Source: CAZBQG01 sp964493945
GTDB lineage: Bacteria > Pseudomonadota > Alphaproteobacteria > Rhodospirillales > UBA2165
Direction: 5' to 3'
Assembly (NCBI GenBank): GCA_964493945.1
Contig: CAZBQG010000072.1
Span: forward strand, 1-17,436
Length of the DNA: 17,436 bases
A program made the position numbers and the translations under genes. Shown here one piece after another: positions 1-7,498 of this stretch (its first letter is position 1; each line of letters starts with the position of its first letter). The notes under the pieces were generated by a model. It searched no databases and was not told the DNA's origin. It was given only the letters and a program-made list of their open reading frames with translations.

Positions 1-518
1 TATACCGCGAAAAGCGTTGATAGGATTGGTTCTATGAAAAGAGCCGGGTACTGTGCGATGTAGTAGAGGCCACGCTTCGTCTCATCAAGCCCCGTGCGGA
101 AAGCGGGAACGTAACCATCAACACGTCCGTCGGATCAGAAGCCCCACAAATCTATGTGGATGAATTGCGGGTAAAACAAATCTTGCTCAACTTACTTAGC
201 AACACGGTCAAATTTACACCGGAAGGGGGGGAGGTCTCTGTAAGCTCTTGGTTAAATAGTGATGGCTCTCTTGCCGTCGCTGTAAGCGACACCGGCATCG
301 GCATGGATGAAAAACAAGCCATCACGGCCCTAAGCGCGTTCGGACAGGTAGATAGTGGCCTTACCCGCGAACATGAAAGCACGGGCCTCGGATTACCTCT
401 TACCAAGGGTCTTATAGAGCTGCATGGTGGAGCCCTGGAAATCAACAGCAAGAAAGGTCATGGCACCATGGTAACGGTGACGTTCCCCAAAGAGCGTGTT
501 GTTCAGAATGTCTCTTGA
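1..518 (+). pseudogene. Sensor histidine kinase, C-terminal ATPase fragment, probably broken
   Basis: The end of this frame is a clear HATPase_c domain: N box NLLSNTVKFTPEGG (about 189-230), G1 box DTGIGM (288-305), and an F/G2 region with FGQVD followed by TGLGLPLTKGL (about 342-413). It stops with TGA at 516-518. Kinase-like sequence continues upstream in the same frame (CDVVEATLRLIKPRAES, before 120), so a start at GTG 156 would cut into the domain. In-frame TGA and TAG lie at 18-23, and no ATG, GTG or TTG occurs in frame between them and 156. The H-box dimerisation domain is therefore out of frame or missing. A frameshift near 24-35 is one explanation; I could not find a convincing continuation in the other frames. 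Base composition looks less GC-rich than the downstream genes. The kinase family call is secure; the broken state is likely but sits at the window edge. Confidence 0.65.
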
Positions 519-599
519 GGGTCAAACAGCGAATCCTATTAAATATCACATTTTCTTAGGCCGCTGGGTGGGGAGAAAGTGGTGGGGAAGGTCTTTTGG

Positions 600-2009
600 T
601 CACCTAATTTCCCGGGTGACCGGATTGATGGTGATCGATCCCAGGCCCGAAATGATCGCCGAGAAAAGCCCGGCCGAGCCGCCGGCGCGGACCAGGTTGA
701 GCGAACCGGTCTTGAATTTGGGCACGGTTCCTTCGGTCAAATCCTCACCCCGGTCCGGCGATTGGGTGGCGAAGCCGCGCACCACTTCACCGACCGGCAC
801 CTGAAGCAATTCATGGAGCCGGTCTTTCAATTGCCGCTTGGACCAGCCGGCCCGGTGAAAGACCTCGGCATGTTCGGGCGAAACTACCAGAAAGGCCGAC
901 ACGTCATGCACCTGGCCCGGATGATAAAGGGTGCGCAGACATGCGGCATAAGTGACGGTTAAATCTTCCGGCTCGCGCGCATCTTGTTCGATGACCGGCT
1001 GCACCCCGTCGCCCGGAAACAATGTGACCGTGGAGGCATCCGCTGAAAAGCCCTGTTCTTCGGCATAGCTTTCCCAATGGGGATCGTCCTCGTCCTCGGC
1101 AAAACAAAATGAATATTTGCCCGGATTGCCGAAAACGGCCCGGTCAATCCCGCCCGGCCTGCCGCCCCCCACATTGCGCATGACCAACTGAAAGGCCCGG
1201 CCGATGGCGGCGTTGGCCCGGTTCCCCTGCCCCAAGGCGTTACCCTTTGAATTCATTCCTATGGATCTGGCGAGTGGCCCATTGACCATGATCACCGGCG
1301 CCACCGCATTGGTCGTGCAGATGATCCCATGCAGGCCGAATTCGGGCTCAAGGGCGGCTTCGATGGCGCTCAGCAGGACGGGTATATATTCAGGCCGGCA
1401 GCCGGCCATCACGGCATTGATGGCGGCCTTTTCCACTGTGCATTCAACCCGGTCAGGCGGGATCACGCCGACGATATCGCCGGGGGCACGGTTGGTGCCG
1501 TCCAGCATGGCCAGGACCCGCTCGCCCGTCGGCGGCGTGACGGGCAATCCGTCGGTCCAGCCCCGTTCATAACAGGCCTCCACCGGGTCGGCATCGGCGG
1601 GAATGCTGATGGGTCTGGCTTGAAGGCCCGTATTGCCGAAGCGTACGGCCAGACGTTCCGCCATGCCCGGATCCTGGGTTTTCGATCCGCAGCCGGGCCT
1701 CATTTCGGGCAAATCGGGACCGAGACCACCCTGCCCCGAGACCCGCTCCCACTCGGCCCGGTCCCAGCCATAGGTGCGCGCGGTTTCTCTGCCGCCTTCC
1801 ATGCGGATCAGGGTGGGCACGATTTCCACATTGAGACGATAGGAATGCTCCAACTCGCGGTCATCCACCACGCCAGCGAGCCCGTCGGGAAAGCCAGGGT
1901 CGTCTTGGCTGTAGACGGTCAGCGCCGCGTTGGCCAATTGGGCGTAAACCGGCGCCAACAGAGTACAGGTGGGGCAGTTGCGCTTGGCGATCACAATAAG
2001 TTCGTTCAC
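600..2009 (-). CDS. Thioredoxin-fold (CPTC) protein with large C-terminal domain of unknown function
   Basis: The protein has 469 aa. I chose the GTG start at 2009 because a strong AGGAGG lies 5 nt upstream and the thioredoxin fold begins at once (NELIVIAKRNCPTC). An in-frame ATG at 2114 would add 35 residues that look non-coding and overlap the divergent gene. Residues 1-90 resemble thioredoxin: redox pair C12/C15 and a likely cis-proline in VPT (P65). A further cysteine sits in a PGCGSK motif (C107), which recalls the CGS/UGSC motif of UGSC-type (seleno)proteins. From about 148 (RGWTDGLPVTPP) to the end lies a conserved-looking domain rich in Gly, Asn and Ala (NSKGNALGQGNRANAAIG), to which I cannot assign a reaction. 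No signal peptide is seen, so it is probably cytoplasmic. Its divergent placement beside the UbiD operon suggests, without proving, a redox or processing role in the same pathway. Confidence 0.8.
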   Translation of the reverse strand: MNELIVIAKRNCPTCTLLAPVYAQLANAALTVYSQDDPGFPDGLAGVVDDRELEHSYRLNVEIVPTLIRMEGGRETARTYGWDRAEWERVSGQGGLGPDLPEMRPGCGSKTQDPGMAERLAVRFGNTGLQARPISIPADADPVEACYERGWTDGLPVTPPTGERVLAMLDGTNRAPGDIVGVIPPDRVECTVEKAAINAVMAGCRPEYIPVLLSAIEAALEPEFGLHGIICTTNAVAPVIMVNGPLARSIGMNSKGNALGQGNRANAAIGRAFQLVMRNVGGGRPGGIDRAVFGNPGKYSFCFAEDEDDPHWESYAEEQGFSADASTVTLFPGDGVQPVIEQDAREPEDLTVTYAACLRTLYHPGQVHDVSAFLVVSPEHAEVFHRAGWSKRQLKDRLHELLQVPVGEVVRGFATQSPDRGEDLTEGTVPKFKTGSLNLVRAGGSAGLFSAIISGLGSITINPVTREIR

Positions 2010-2014
2010 TTTTT

Positions 2015-2020
2015 CCTCCT
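2015..2020 (-). promoter_or_regulatory. Shine-Dalgarno site fixing the GTG start at 2009
   Basis: The minus strand reads AGGAGG, then AAAAA, then GTG. It is a perfect ribosome binding site at 5 nt spacing. This decides the GTG start of the thioredoxin-fold gene over the upstream ATG at 2114. Confidence 0.8.
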
Positions 2021-2040
2021 GATGTTGGCCCCATCCTACA

Positions 2041-2062
2041 CCATGCACGATGGCATTGGCAT
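2041..2062. repeat. Inverted and tandem short repeats, possible operator
   Basis: Between the divergent genes lies CCAT-gcacg-ATGG (2041-2053), a perfect 4-bp-arm inverted repeat. It is nested with ATGC-acgatg-GCAT (2043-2056) and runs into a tandem TGGCAT TGGCAT (2051-2062). The block touches the proposed -35 of the UbiD operon promoter, where a regulator would be expected to bind. The repeats are short and could be chance. No regulator gene is present in the window to match them with. Confidence 0.3.
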
Positions 2063-2084
2063 CTTGGGTTGGCGGCTTTAGGAT
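2056..2084 (+). promoter_or_regulatory. Candidate sigma-70 promoter of the UbiD-Mo-Hyu operon
   Basis: TTGGCA (2056-2061, five of six matches to TTGACA) is followed after 17 bp by TAGGAT (2079-2084, four of six matches to TATAAT). Transcription would start near 2091, leaving a leader of about 20 nt with AGAGAGG at 2095-2101 as ribosome binding site for the ATG at 2113. Spacing and position are good, but this is pattern matching only. Confidence 0.4.
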
Positions 2085-2112
2085 ACGGCCCACCAGAGAG
2101 GAAAAACAAACC

Positions 2113-3759
2113 ATGGACGAAACGCCGCGCGGCTACCGCGATCTGCATGAACATCTGGCGGTGCTGGATAAAGCCGATTTGTTATGGACCATCGATGAGC
2201 CGGTCAATAAGGACCGGCAATTGCACCCGCTGGTGCGCTGGCAGTTCCGGGGCGGCATGGCCGAGGCCGAACGCAAGGCATTTCTGTTCACCAATGTGAC
2301 CGACGGCAAGAACCGCAAATATGACATCCCCGTGGCCGTCGGCGCCCTGGCCGCCAATCAGGATATTTATGCGCTGGGCATGGATGTACCGGTGGAAGAG
2401 ATCGCCGCCAAATGGGACACGGCCATCAACAATCCCGTCCCCCCCAGGATCGTCAATCAGGCGCCCTGCCAGGAAGTAACCGTGGAGGGAGATGATCTGT
2501 TAGGCGAAGGCAATGGGCTGGATGCCTTGCCCATTCCGGTCTCCACCCCCGGCTTCGACGGCGCGCCCACATTGACGGCGACCAATTGCATCACCAAGCA
2601 TCCGGATACGGGCGTGCAGAATATGGGCACTTACCGCGCCGGGCTGAAGGCGCCGGACCGGATGGTGGTGCGCATGGCGACGCGCATCGGTGGCGCCGAG
2701 GGATACCTCCATTGGAAGGAATACAAAAAGCGGGGTGAGAAGATGCCTTGCGCCATCGTCATCGGCTGCCCGCCCTATGTCGCCTTCATGGGGCCCCAGA
2801 AGCTGCCCATCGGTATGGATGAGGTTGGCGTCGCGGGCGGGCTGGCCGGCGAGCCCATCAATATGGTCCACGCAAAGACGGTGGACCTGCTGGTCCCGGT
2901 GGAAGCCGAGGTGGTCATCGAAGGGCTGATCGATCCGGAAGTTCTGGAGCCGGAAGGGCCCTTTGGCGAATCCCACGGCCATGTGGCCCTGGAGGAATTC
3001 AACATGCCCTTCCAGGTGACGGCCATCACCCGCAAGAAAGACGCCATCATCCCGTCCTACCTAAGCCAAGTGGCCCCGTCTGAATCCAGCGTCATCAAGC
3101 GGGTCGCCTATGAACCTCTGTTCCTGTCCCATCTGGTCAAGGATCTGGGCATCGGCGGGGTGAAGAAGGTATCCCTCCATGAACCCCTGACCGGGCTGTT
3201 GCGCGTCACCATCATCACCCTGGAAAAAGGCGTTCCCCGCACCGAAGTGTGGCGCGCCCTATACGGCACTGCCAGCTTCAAGGGCGATTGTTCCAAGATC
3301 ACCGTGGCGGTCAACGAGGATATCGATCCCGACAATGCGGATGCATTATTATGGGCGCTGGCCTACCGCCACAACCCGTCCGAAGACGTGGTCATCCTGC
3401 CCCACCGGGGTCAGGGCCACGGTCCCAAGCGCGAACATGGGGGCGAAGAGGACGGAACGCTTCTGATCGACGCTACCGCCAAAGGCGACATGCCGCCGCT
3501 CGCCCTGCCCGGCAAGGAATATATGGAAGAGGCCAAGGAGCTTTGGGAAAAGCTGGGCCTTCCCGCGTTACGCCCCGAAAACCCGTGGCACGGATATTCC
3601 CTGGGCGATTGGCATGACCATTGGGAACAAGGCGCCAAGCGGGCAGCCGACAGCGAATATCTGGAGAACGGAAAACTGACGCTCGCGCGCCAGCAAACAA
3701 CGGGAATGATCCCTGAAACCTCGGTCCGGCAGGCCGAGGATAGCTGGGACGAGGATTAG
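2113..3759 (+). CDS. UbiD family prenylated-FMN-dependent decarboxylase
   Basis: The protein has 548 aa, somewhat longer than the usual 450-520 for UbiD. The family decarboxylates (or, in reverse, carboxylates) aromatic, heteroaromatic or alpha,beta-unsaturated acids using prenylated FMN and a divalent metal. The catalytic Glu-Arg-Glu set is visible: R175 in GTYRAG, and E281 and E286 in PEGPFGE. By alignment with fungal Fdc1 the cofactor/metal ligands would be N170, H200 and E237. The ATG at 2113 follows AGAGAGG and precedes MDETPRGYRDLHEHL, a typical UbiD N-terminus; a start at 2050 would run through the promoter region. It is the first gene of the operon and ends 3 nt before the next start. 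E. coli-type ubiquinone synthesis is unlikely given the Mo-hydroxylase neighbours; a catabolic aryl-acid decarboxylase is the better reading. The substrate is unknown, and no UbiX gene is present here. Confidence 0.93.
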   Translation: MDETPRGYRDLHEHLAVLDKADLLWTIDEPVNKDRQLHPLVRWQFRGGMAEAERKAFLFTNVTDGKNRKYDIPVAVGALAANQDIYALGMDVPVEEIAAKWDTAINNPVPPRIVNQAPCQEVTVEGDDLLGEGNGLDALPIPVSTPGFDGAPTLTATNCITKHPDTGVQNMGTYRAGLKAPDRMVVRMATRIGGAEGYLHWKEYKKRGEKMPCAIVIGCPPYVAFMGPQKLPIGMDEVGVAGGLAGEPINMVHAKTVDLLVPVEAEVVIEGLIDPEVLEPEGPFGESHGHVALEEFNMPFQVTAITRKKDAIIPSYLSQVAPSESSVIKRVAYEPLFLSHLVKDLGIGGVKKVSLHEPLTGLLRVTIITLEKGVPRTEVWRALYGTASFKGDCSKITVAVNEDIDPDNADALLWALAYRHNPSEDVVILPHRGQGHGPKREHGGEEDGTLLIDATAKGDMPPLALPGKEYMEEAKELWEKLGLPALRPENPWHGYSLGDWHDHWEQGAKRAADSEYLENGKLTLARQQTTGMIPETSVRQAEDSWDED

Positions 3760-3762
3760 ACA

Positions 3763-4629
3763 TTGAAAGCAGCACCCTTCGAATATGGCCAGGCCCAAAA
3801 CCTGGATGAGGCGCTGAGCCTGTTGGCCGATAGCGGCGATGACACCATGATCATCGCCGGCGGCCAGACCCTGGTCCCCATGATGGCCATGCGCCTGGCC
3901 CGGCCCACTTTCTTGGTGGATATCAATCAAGTGGATGAACTCGCCGGCATGGAGGCGGGCGACGGCGTTTGGCAAATCGGCGCCCGCACCCGCCAGGCCA
4001 AAGCCCTTGCCGATCCCGGGTTGGCCGAAAATGTCCCCCTGCTGGCCAAGGCGCTCAGCTTTGTCGGCCATGTGCAGACCCGCAACCGGGGCACCATCGG
4101 CGGCAGTCTGGCCCATGGCGACCCGGCAGCTGAGATCCCCCTGACGGCAGTAGCCTTGGATGCCCAACTGACCCTTAAATCCCGCACCGGCGAGCGCAAT
4201 TTAAGCGCCGGGGAATTCATCGAAGGCCCCATGATGACCACACGCGGGGCAGATGAATGCCTGACCCGGATCGACTTTCCCATTTGGGCGGATGAAGGAA
4301 CATTGGGCATCGGTTTTCAGGAAGTCAGCGAACGCCATGGTGATTTCGCCATCGTCGCCGTCGCCGTGCAATTGTTATTGGACGAAGGCGGCATCTGCCG
4401 CCGGGTCGCCATCGCCGTCGGTGGCGCCCACCCCACACCACTGCGCATCAAGGGGGCCGAAGAGCTGCTTCAAGGCCAGTCCATGACCCCGGAAGCCATG
4501 GAAGCGGCGGCGGCTGAGGCCGAAGCCGTTTTGGAGCCCGACGGAGACACCCATGCGAGTGCCGGTTACCGCCGCCGGGTGGCCCGCCGCCTGACCATCC
4601 GTGCCATTCAGGAGGCCAGCGGAACATGA
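3763..4629 (+). CDS. Molybdenum hydroxylase, FAD-binding (CoxM-type) subunit
   Basis: The protein has 288 aa, normal for the medium subunit of xanthine dehydrogenase/CO dehydrogenase-type enzymes. FAD contacts are recognisable: AGGQTLVP at 32-39 and TIGGSLAHGDPAAE at 111-124. The C-terminal part (about 180-285) matches the CO dehydrogenase flavoprotein C-terminal domain. In the complex, FAD takes electrons from the 2Fe-2S subunit and passes them to the final acceptor. The start is a TTG three nucleotides after the UbiD stop, with GAGGAT at 3751-3756 as ribosome binding site. No better ATG exists before the conserved N-terminal FEYGQAQNLDEAL. The gene overlaps the next one by ATGA, which suggests coupled translation. 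Confidence 0.92.
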   Translation: MKAAPFEYGQAQNLDEALSLLADSGDDTMIIAGGQTLVPMMAMRLARPTFLVDINQVDELAGMEAGDGVWQIGARTRQAKALADPGLAENVPLLAKALSFVGHVQTRNRGTIGGSLAHGDPAAEIPLTAVALDAQLTLKSRTGERNLSAGEFIEGPMMTTRGADECLTRIDFPIWADEGTLGIGFQEVSERHGDFAIVAVAVQLLLDEGGICRRVAIAVGGAHPTPLRIKGAEELLQGQSMTPEAMEAAAAEAEAVLEPDGDTHASAGYRRRVARRLTIRAIQEASGT

Positions 4630-5099
4630 AGATCACCCTAAATGTTAATGGAAAAGACTATAGCGGCGAGGCCGAGCCGCGCATGAGTTTGATTGATTTC
4701 CTGCGCGACGTCCTGGGGCTCACGGGCAGCCATGCGGGTTGCGAACACGGCGTCTGCGGGGCGTGCTCAGTCATCATGGATGGGGATGCGGTCCGCTCGT
4801 GCCTGATGTTCGCCGTCCAGGCTCAGGGCGCCCAACTGGAAACCGTCGAGGGGCTGTGCGCCGAGGATGGCGGGCCCGGCCCCTTGCAGGATTGCTTCCG
4901 CGACGCCCACGGATTGCAATGCGGCTATTGCACGCCGGGCATGTTGATGACGGTTCAGGCATTGCTGCGCACCAACCCCGATCCCAGCGACGATCATATC
5001 TGCGAAGCCATCGGCGGCAATATCTGCCGCTGCACGGGCTATGCCCAGATCATCGAATCCGTGCGCCTTGCCGCCCAGCGATTGCAGGAGGCCGGATAA
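4626..5099 (+). CDS. Molybdenum hydroxylase, 2Fe-2S (CoxS-type) subunit
   Basis: The protein has 157 aa, the typical size of the small iron-sulfur subunit. The plant-type cluster near the N-terminus has C39, C44, C47 and C59 (GCEHGVCGAC, then SC). The second, helical 2Fe-2S domain has C99 and C102 (QCGYC) and C134 and C136 (ICRCTGY). All eight ligands are present, so the subunit should carry both clusters and relay electrons from the molybdenum site to FAD. The start codon overlaps the stop of the FAD subunit (ATGA), and its own TAA shares one base with the next ATG (TAATG). Confidence 0.96.
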   Translation: MKITLNVNGKDYSGEAEPRMSLIDFLRDVLGLTGSHAGCEHGVCGACSVIMDGDAVRSCLMFAVQAQGAQLETVEGLCAEDGGPGPLQDCFRDAHGLQCGYCTPGMLMTVQALLRTNPDPSDDHICEAIGGNICRCTGYAQIIESVRLAAQRLQEAG

Positions 5100-7498
5100 T
5101 GAGCGACGCGGGCCACGGCAATTATCACTATATCGCCCGCAAACGCCGGGTGAAGGAAGACAAGCGCTTCGTTTCCGGCAAGGGAAATTATGTGCAAGAT
5201 CAGGTCCTGCCCGGCACCCGCCATGTTGCCGTCCTGGCCAGCCCTTATCCCAGGGCAAACATTATAAGCATCGATGCCAGCGAGGCATTGGCCCTCGATG
5301 GCGTGCATTGCGTGCTCACAGGCGAGGAATTGGCGCCCCATCTCAATCCTTTATACCACGGCCTGGTGCTGCCCCATGTGAAATGGTTCCCCCTGGCCGT
5401 CGGCATGACCCGCTATGCCGGTGAATGGGTGGCGGCCGTGGTGGCCGACAGCCGCTATATCGCCGAAGACGCCCTGGATCTGATCCATGTGGAATACGAG
5501 GCCCTGGAGCCGATCATTGATCCGGAAGCGGCCATGGAGCCGGGTGCCCCCCTGGTCCATCCCGATCACGGCACCAACATCATCTATGACGGCCAATTCA
5601 CCTGGGGACCGGTGGAAGAAGATTTCGCTGCCTCCGAACATAGCTTGACCTTCCGGGCCCGCTGGGGGCGTTCATCGACCGTGCCCATTGAGACCTTCGG
5701 CGTGCTGGCAAAATGGAACGAGGGGACCGAGATCATTGAGGTTTGGGCTTCTATCCAGATGCCCAATTACGCCGAACAGATCGCCAATGCCATGCGCCTG
5801 CCGCTCAATTTCGTTCAGGTCCATCAGGATGTGGATGTGGGGGGCAGCTACGGCACCAAGCGGGGCATCAAACACACGGTGCTGGTCAGCTATCTAAGCC
5901 GCCATCTGGGATTTCCGGTACGCCTGATCGAAGACCGGCTGGATAATATGGCCGGCGGTGATGCCCATGGGCCCGATAGGATTTTTATCACCCAGGTGGG
6001 CTTCATGGGCGATGGTCAGATCAAATCCCTGAAAATCCGCGCCATCGATGATGCGGGCGCCTATCCCGGGCGAGGGCCATTTCAATTAGGCAAGCCCATT
6101 GCCGCCCTCGTCGGGCCCTATAAGATCAACAGCGTCCATTATGAGGCGGTCTCCATCACATCCAATAAGTCCGGCCAGGTGCCGGTGCGGGGCTTCGGCC
6201 AGGCGCCGACCAATTTCATGATCGAGCGGGCCGCCGACAGGGTTGCCGCCTATCTGAAGATGGACCGCCTGGAATTGCGCCGGCGGAATTTCATCGGCAA
6301 GGATGAATTCCCCTACGAAATCCCCACCGGCAGCAAATATGACAGCGGCGATTATGAGACCGTGCTGGACAAGGCCCTGGAATTGTCCGGCTATGAGGCG
6401 CTGGTGCAGCGCCGTGACGCCTTGCGCAAGGAAGGCAAACTTGCCGGCATCGGCATCGCCACCTGCCTGGAGCCCGGCGGCGGCAACAACATATTCGAAT
6501 ATCTCATGAACCCTTCGGCTGAAATCACCACCTTCATGGAAGGCTGCCAATTGCGCATCGATGCCCATGGCCAGATCATCGGGACCATGGGCACCACCAC
6601 CTCGGGCCAGGGCCATGAAACCATGATGGCCACCATCCTGGGCGAGGAACTGCAGCGCGATCCGGATACCATCCGCGTGGTCCATGCGCCGACGCTGGGC
6701 GCGCCCGTGACCCGCAGCCCTGTGGCCAGCCGCATGGCCATCATGCTGGGGGGTGCGGCGACCGGCGCCGCGCAAAAGATCAAAAACAAAATGATGCTGA
6801 TCGCTGCCCATAATCTGGGCCACCCCACGGATGAGCTGGAATATGAAGGCGGCGGCGTATCCGTGCGGGGCCAGCCAGAAAACAAGCTGAGCTACGACGA
6901 AATCTGCACCATCGCCCACCGCCAATACCACAAACTGCCAACCGGCATGGAGCCGGGCCTGCAGGCCGAACATGTCTGGCAGGTGCCGGGCGGCGGCCAG
7001 CTTCCCGATGAAAACGACAAGGTCCAGCTTTATCCCTGTTTTTCCTTCCAGGCCCATATCCCCCTGATCGAAATCGACAGGGATACGGGCAAGGTAAAGA
7101 TCGCTGAATATTTCATCGCCCATGATTGCGGTACGGTGATCAACCCCGACATTGTGCGGGGCATGATCATCGGCGGCATCGCCCACGGCATCGGCGCCGC
7201 ACTTTATGAAAAATTCTCCTATGCATCGGATGGCCAGTTTTTATGCGCCAGCTTCGTCGATTATCTGTTGCCCTCGGTATTCGAGGTACCTTATGTGTCG
7301 GATGTGGAGCATTGCACGCCTTCGCCGCTTACGTCACACGGCCAGAAGGGATCGGGCGAGGGCGGCTATCTGGGGGCGCCGGCGGCCGTGGCGGGCGCGG
7401 TCAATGACGCACTTGCCCCGCTTGGCATCATGCTGGATGAGCTGCCCATGCGCATGGGCGATATCGAGGAATTAATCAACCAAGGACCGCAAGAATGA
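5099..7498 (+). CDS. Molybdenum hydroxylase, molybdopterin-binding large (CoxL/XdhB-like) subunit
   Basis: The protein has 799 aa, the usual length for a large subunit. The start at 5099 (TAATG) is used because the open frame upstream only covers the 2Fe-2S gene out of frame. N-terminal RFVSGKGNYVQD (about residues 23-34) is the standard opening of the a/b hammerhead domain. A Mo-cofactor loop GTTTSGQGHETM follows in the middle. The active-site loop is PVRGFGQ (362-368), close to the RGFG loop of heterocycle and purine hydroxylases and unlike the AYRCSFR loop of true CO dehydrogenase. The catalytic glutamate is E754 in GEGGYLGAPAAV. The enzyme should insert a water-derived oxygen into a C-H bond of an aromatic, heterocyclic or aldehyde substrate. 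The substrate cannot be read from sequence. It overlaps the next gene by ATGA. Confidence 0.94.
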   Translation: MSDAGHGNYHYIARKRRVKEDKRFVSGKGNYVQDQVLPGTRHVAVLASPYPRANIISIDASEALALDGVHCVLTGEELAPHLNPLYHGLVLPHVKWFPLAVGMTRYAGEWVAAVVADSRYIAEDALDLIHVEYEALEPIIDPEAAMEPGAPLVHPDHGTNIIYDGQFTWGPVEEDFAASEHSLTFRARWGRSSTVPIETFGVLAKWNEGTEIIEVWASIQMPNYAEQIANAMRLPLNFVQVHQDVDVGGSYGTKRGIKHTVLVSYLSRHLGFPVRLIEDRLDNMAGGDAHGPDRIFITQVGFMGDGQIKSLKIRAIDDAGAYPGRGPFQLGKPIAALVGPYKINSVHYEAVSITSNKSGQVPVRGFGQAPTNFMIERAADRVAAYLKMDRLELRRRNFIGKDEFPYEIPTGSKYDSGDYETVLDKALELSGYEALVQRRDALRKEGKLAGIGIATCLEPGGGNNIFEYLMNPSAEITTFMEGCQLRIDAHGQIIGTMGTTTSGQGHETMMATILGEELQRDPDTIRVVHAPTLGAPVTRSPVASRMAIMLGGAATGAAQKIKNKMMLIAAHNLGHPTDELEYEGGGVSVRGQPENKLSYDEICTIAHRQYHKLPTGMEPGLQAEHVWQVPGGGQLPDENDKVQLYPCFSFQAHIPLIEIDRDTGKVKIAEYFIAHDCGTVINPDIVRGMIIGGIAHGIGAALYEKFSYASDGQFLCASFVDYLLPSVFEVPYVSDVEHCTPSPLTSHGQKGSGEGGYLGAPAAVAGAVNDALAPLGIMLDELPMRMGDIEELINQGPQE

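Noticed and set aside
519..599. Terminator between the kinase fragment and the thioredoxin-fold gene
   Set aside because: I found no GC-rich hairpin followed by a T run on either strand in this 81-bp gap.
1329..2081. 250-codon plus-strand frame opposite the thioredoxin-fold gene
   Set aside because: It has no domain, while the minus strand has a CPTC motif, a perfect ribosome binding site and family-like sequence.
4739..5098. Upstream extension of the molybdopterin subunit frame by 120 codons
   Set aside because: It reads out of frame through the well-conserved 2Fe-2S gene and gives Arg-rich low-quality protein. The TAATG start at 5099 begins the conserved domain.
6086..7186. 366-codon open frame on the minus strand inside the Mo large subunit
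   Set aside because: It is a codon-bias shadow with no family motif, fully covered by a secure gene.
4626..7498. Carbon-monoxide dehydrogenase (coxSL)
   Set aside because: The large subunit lacks the AYRCSFR active-site loop, and the neighbours are catabolic ring-processing genes.
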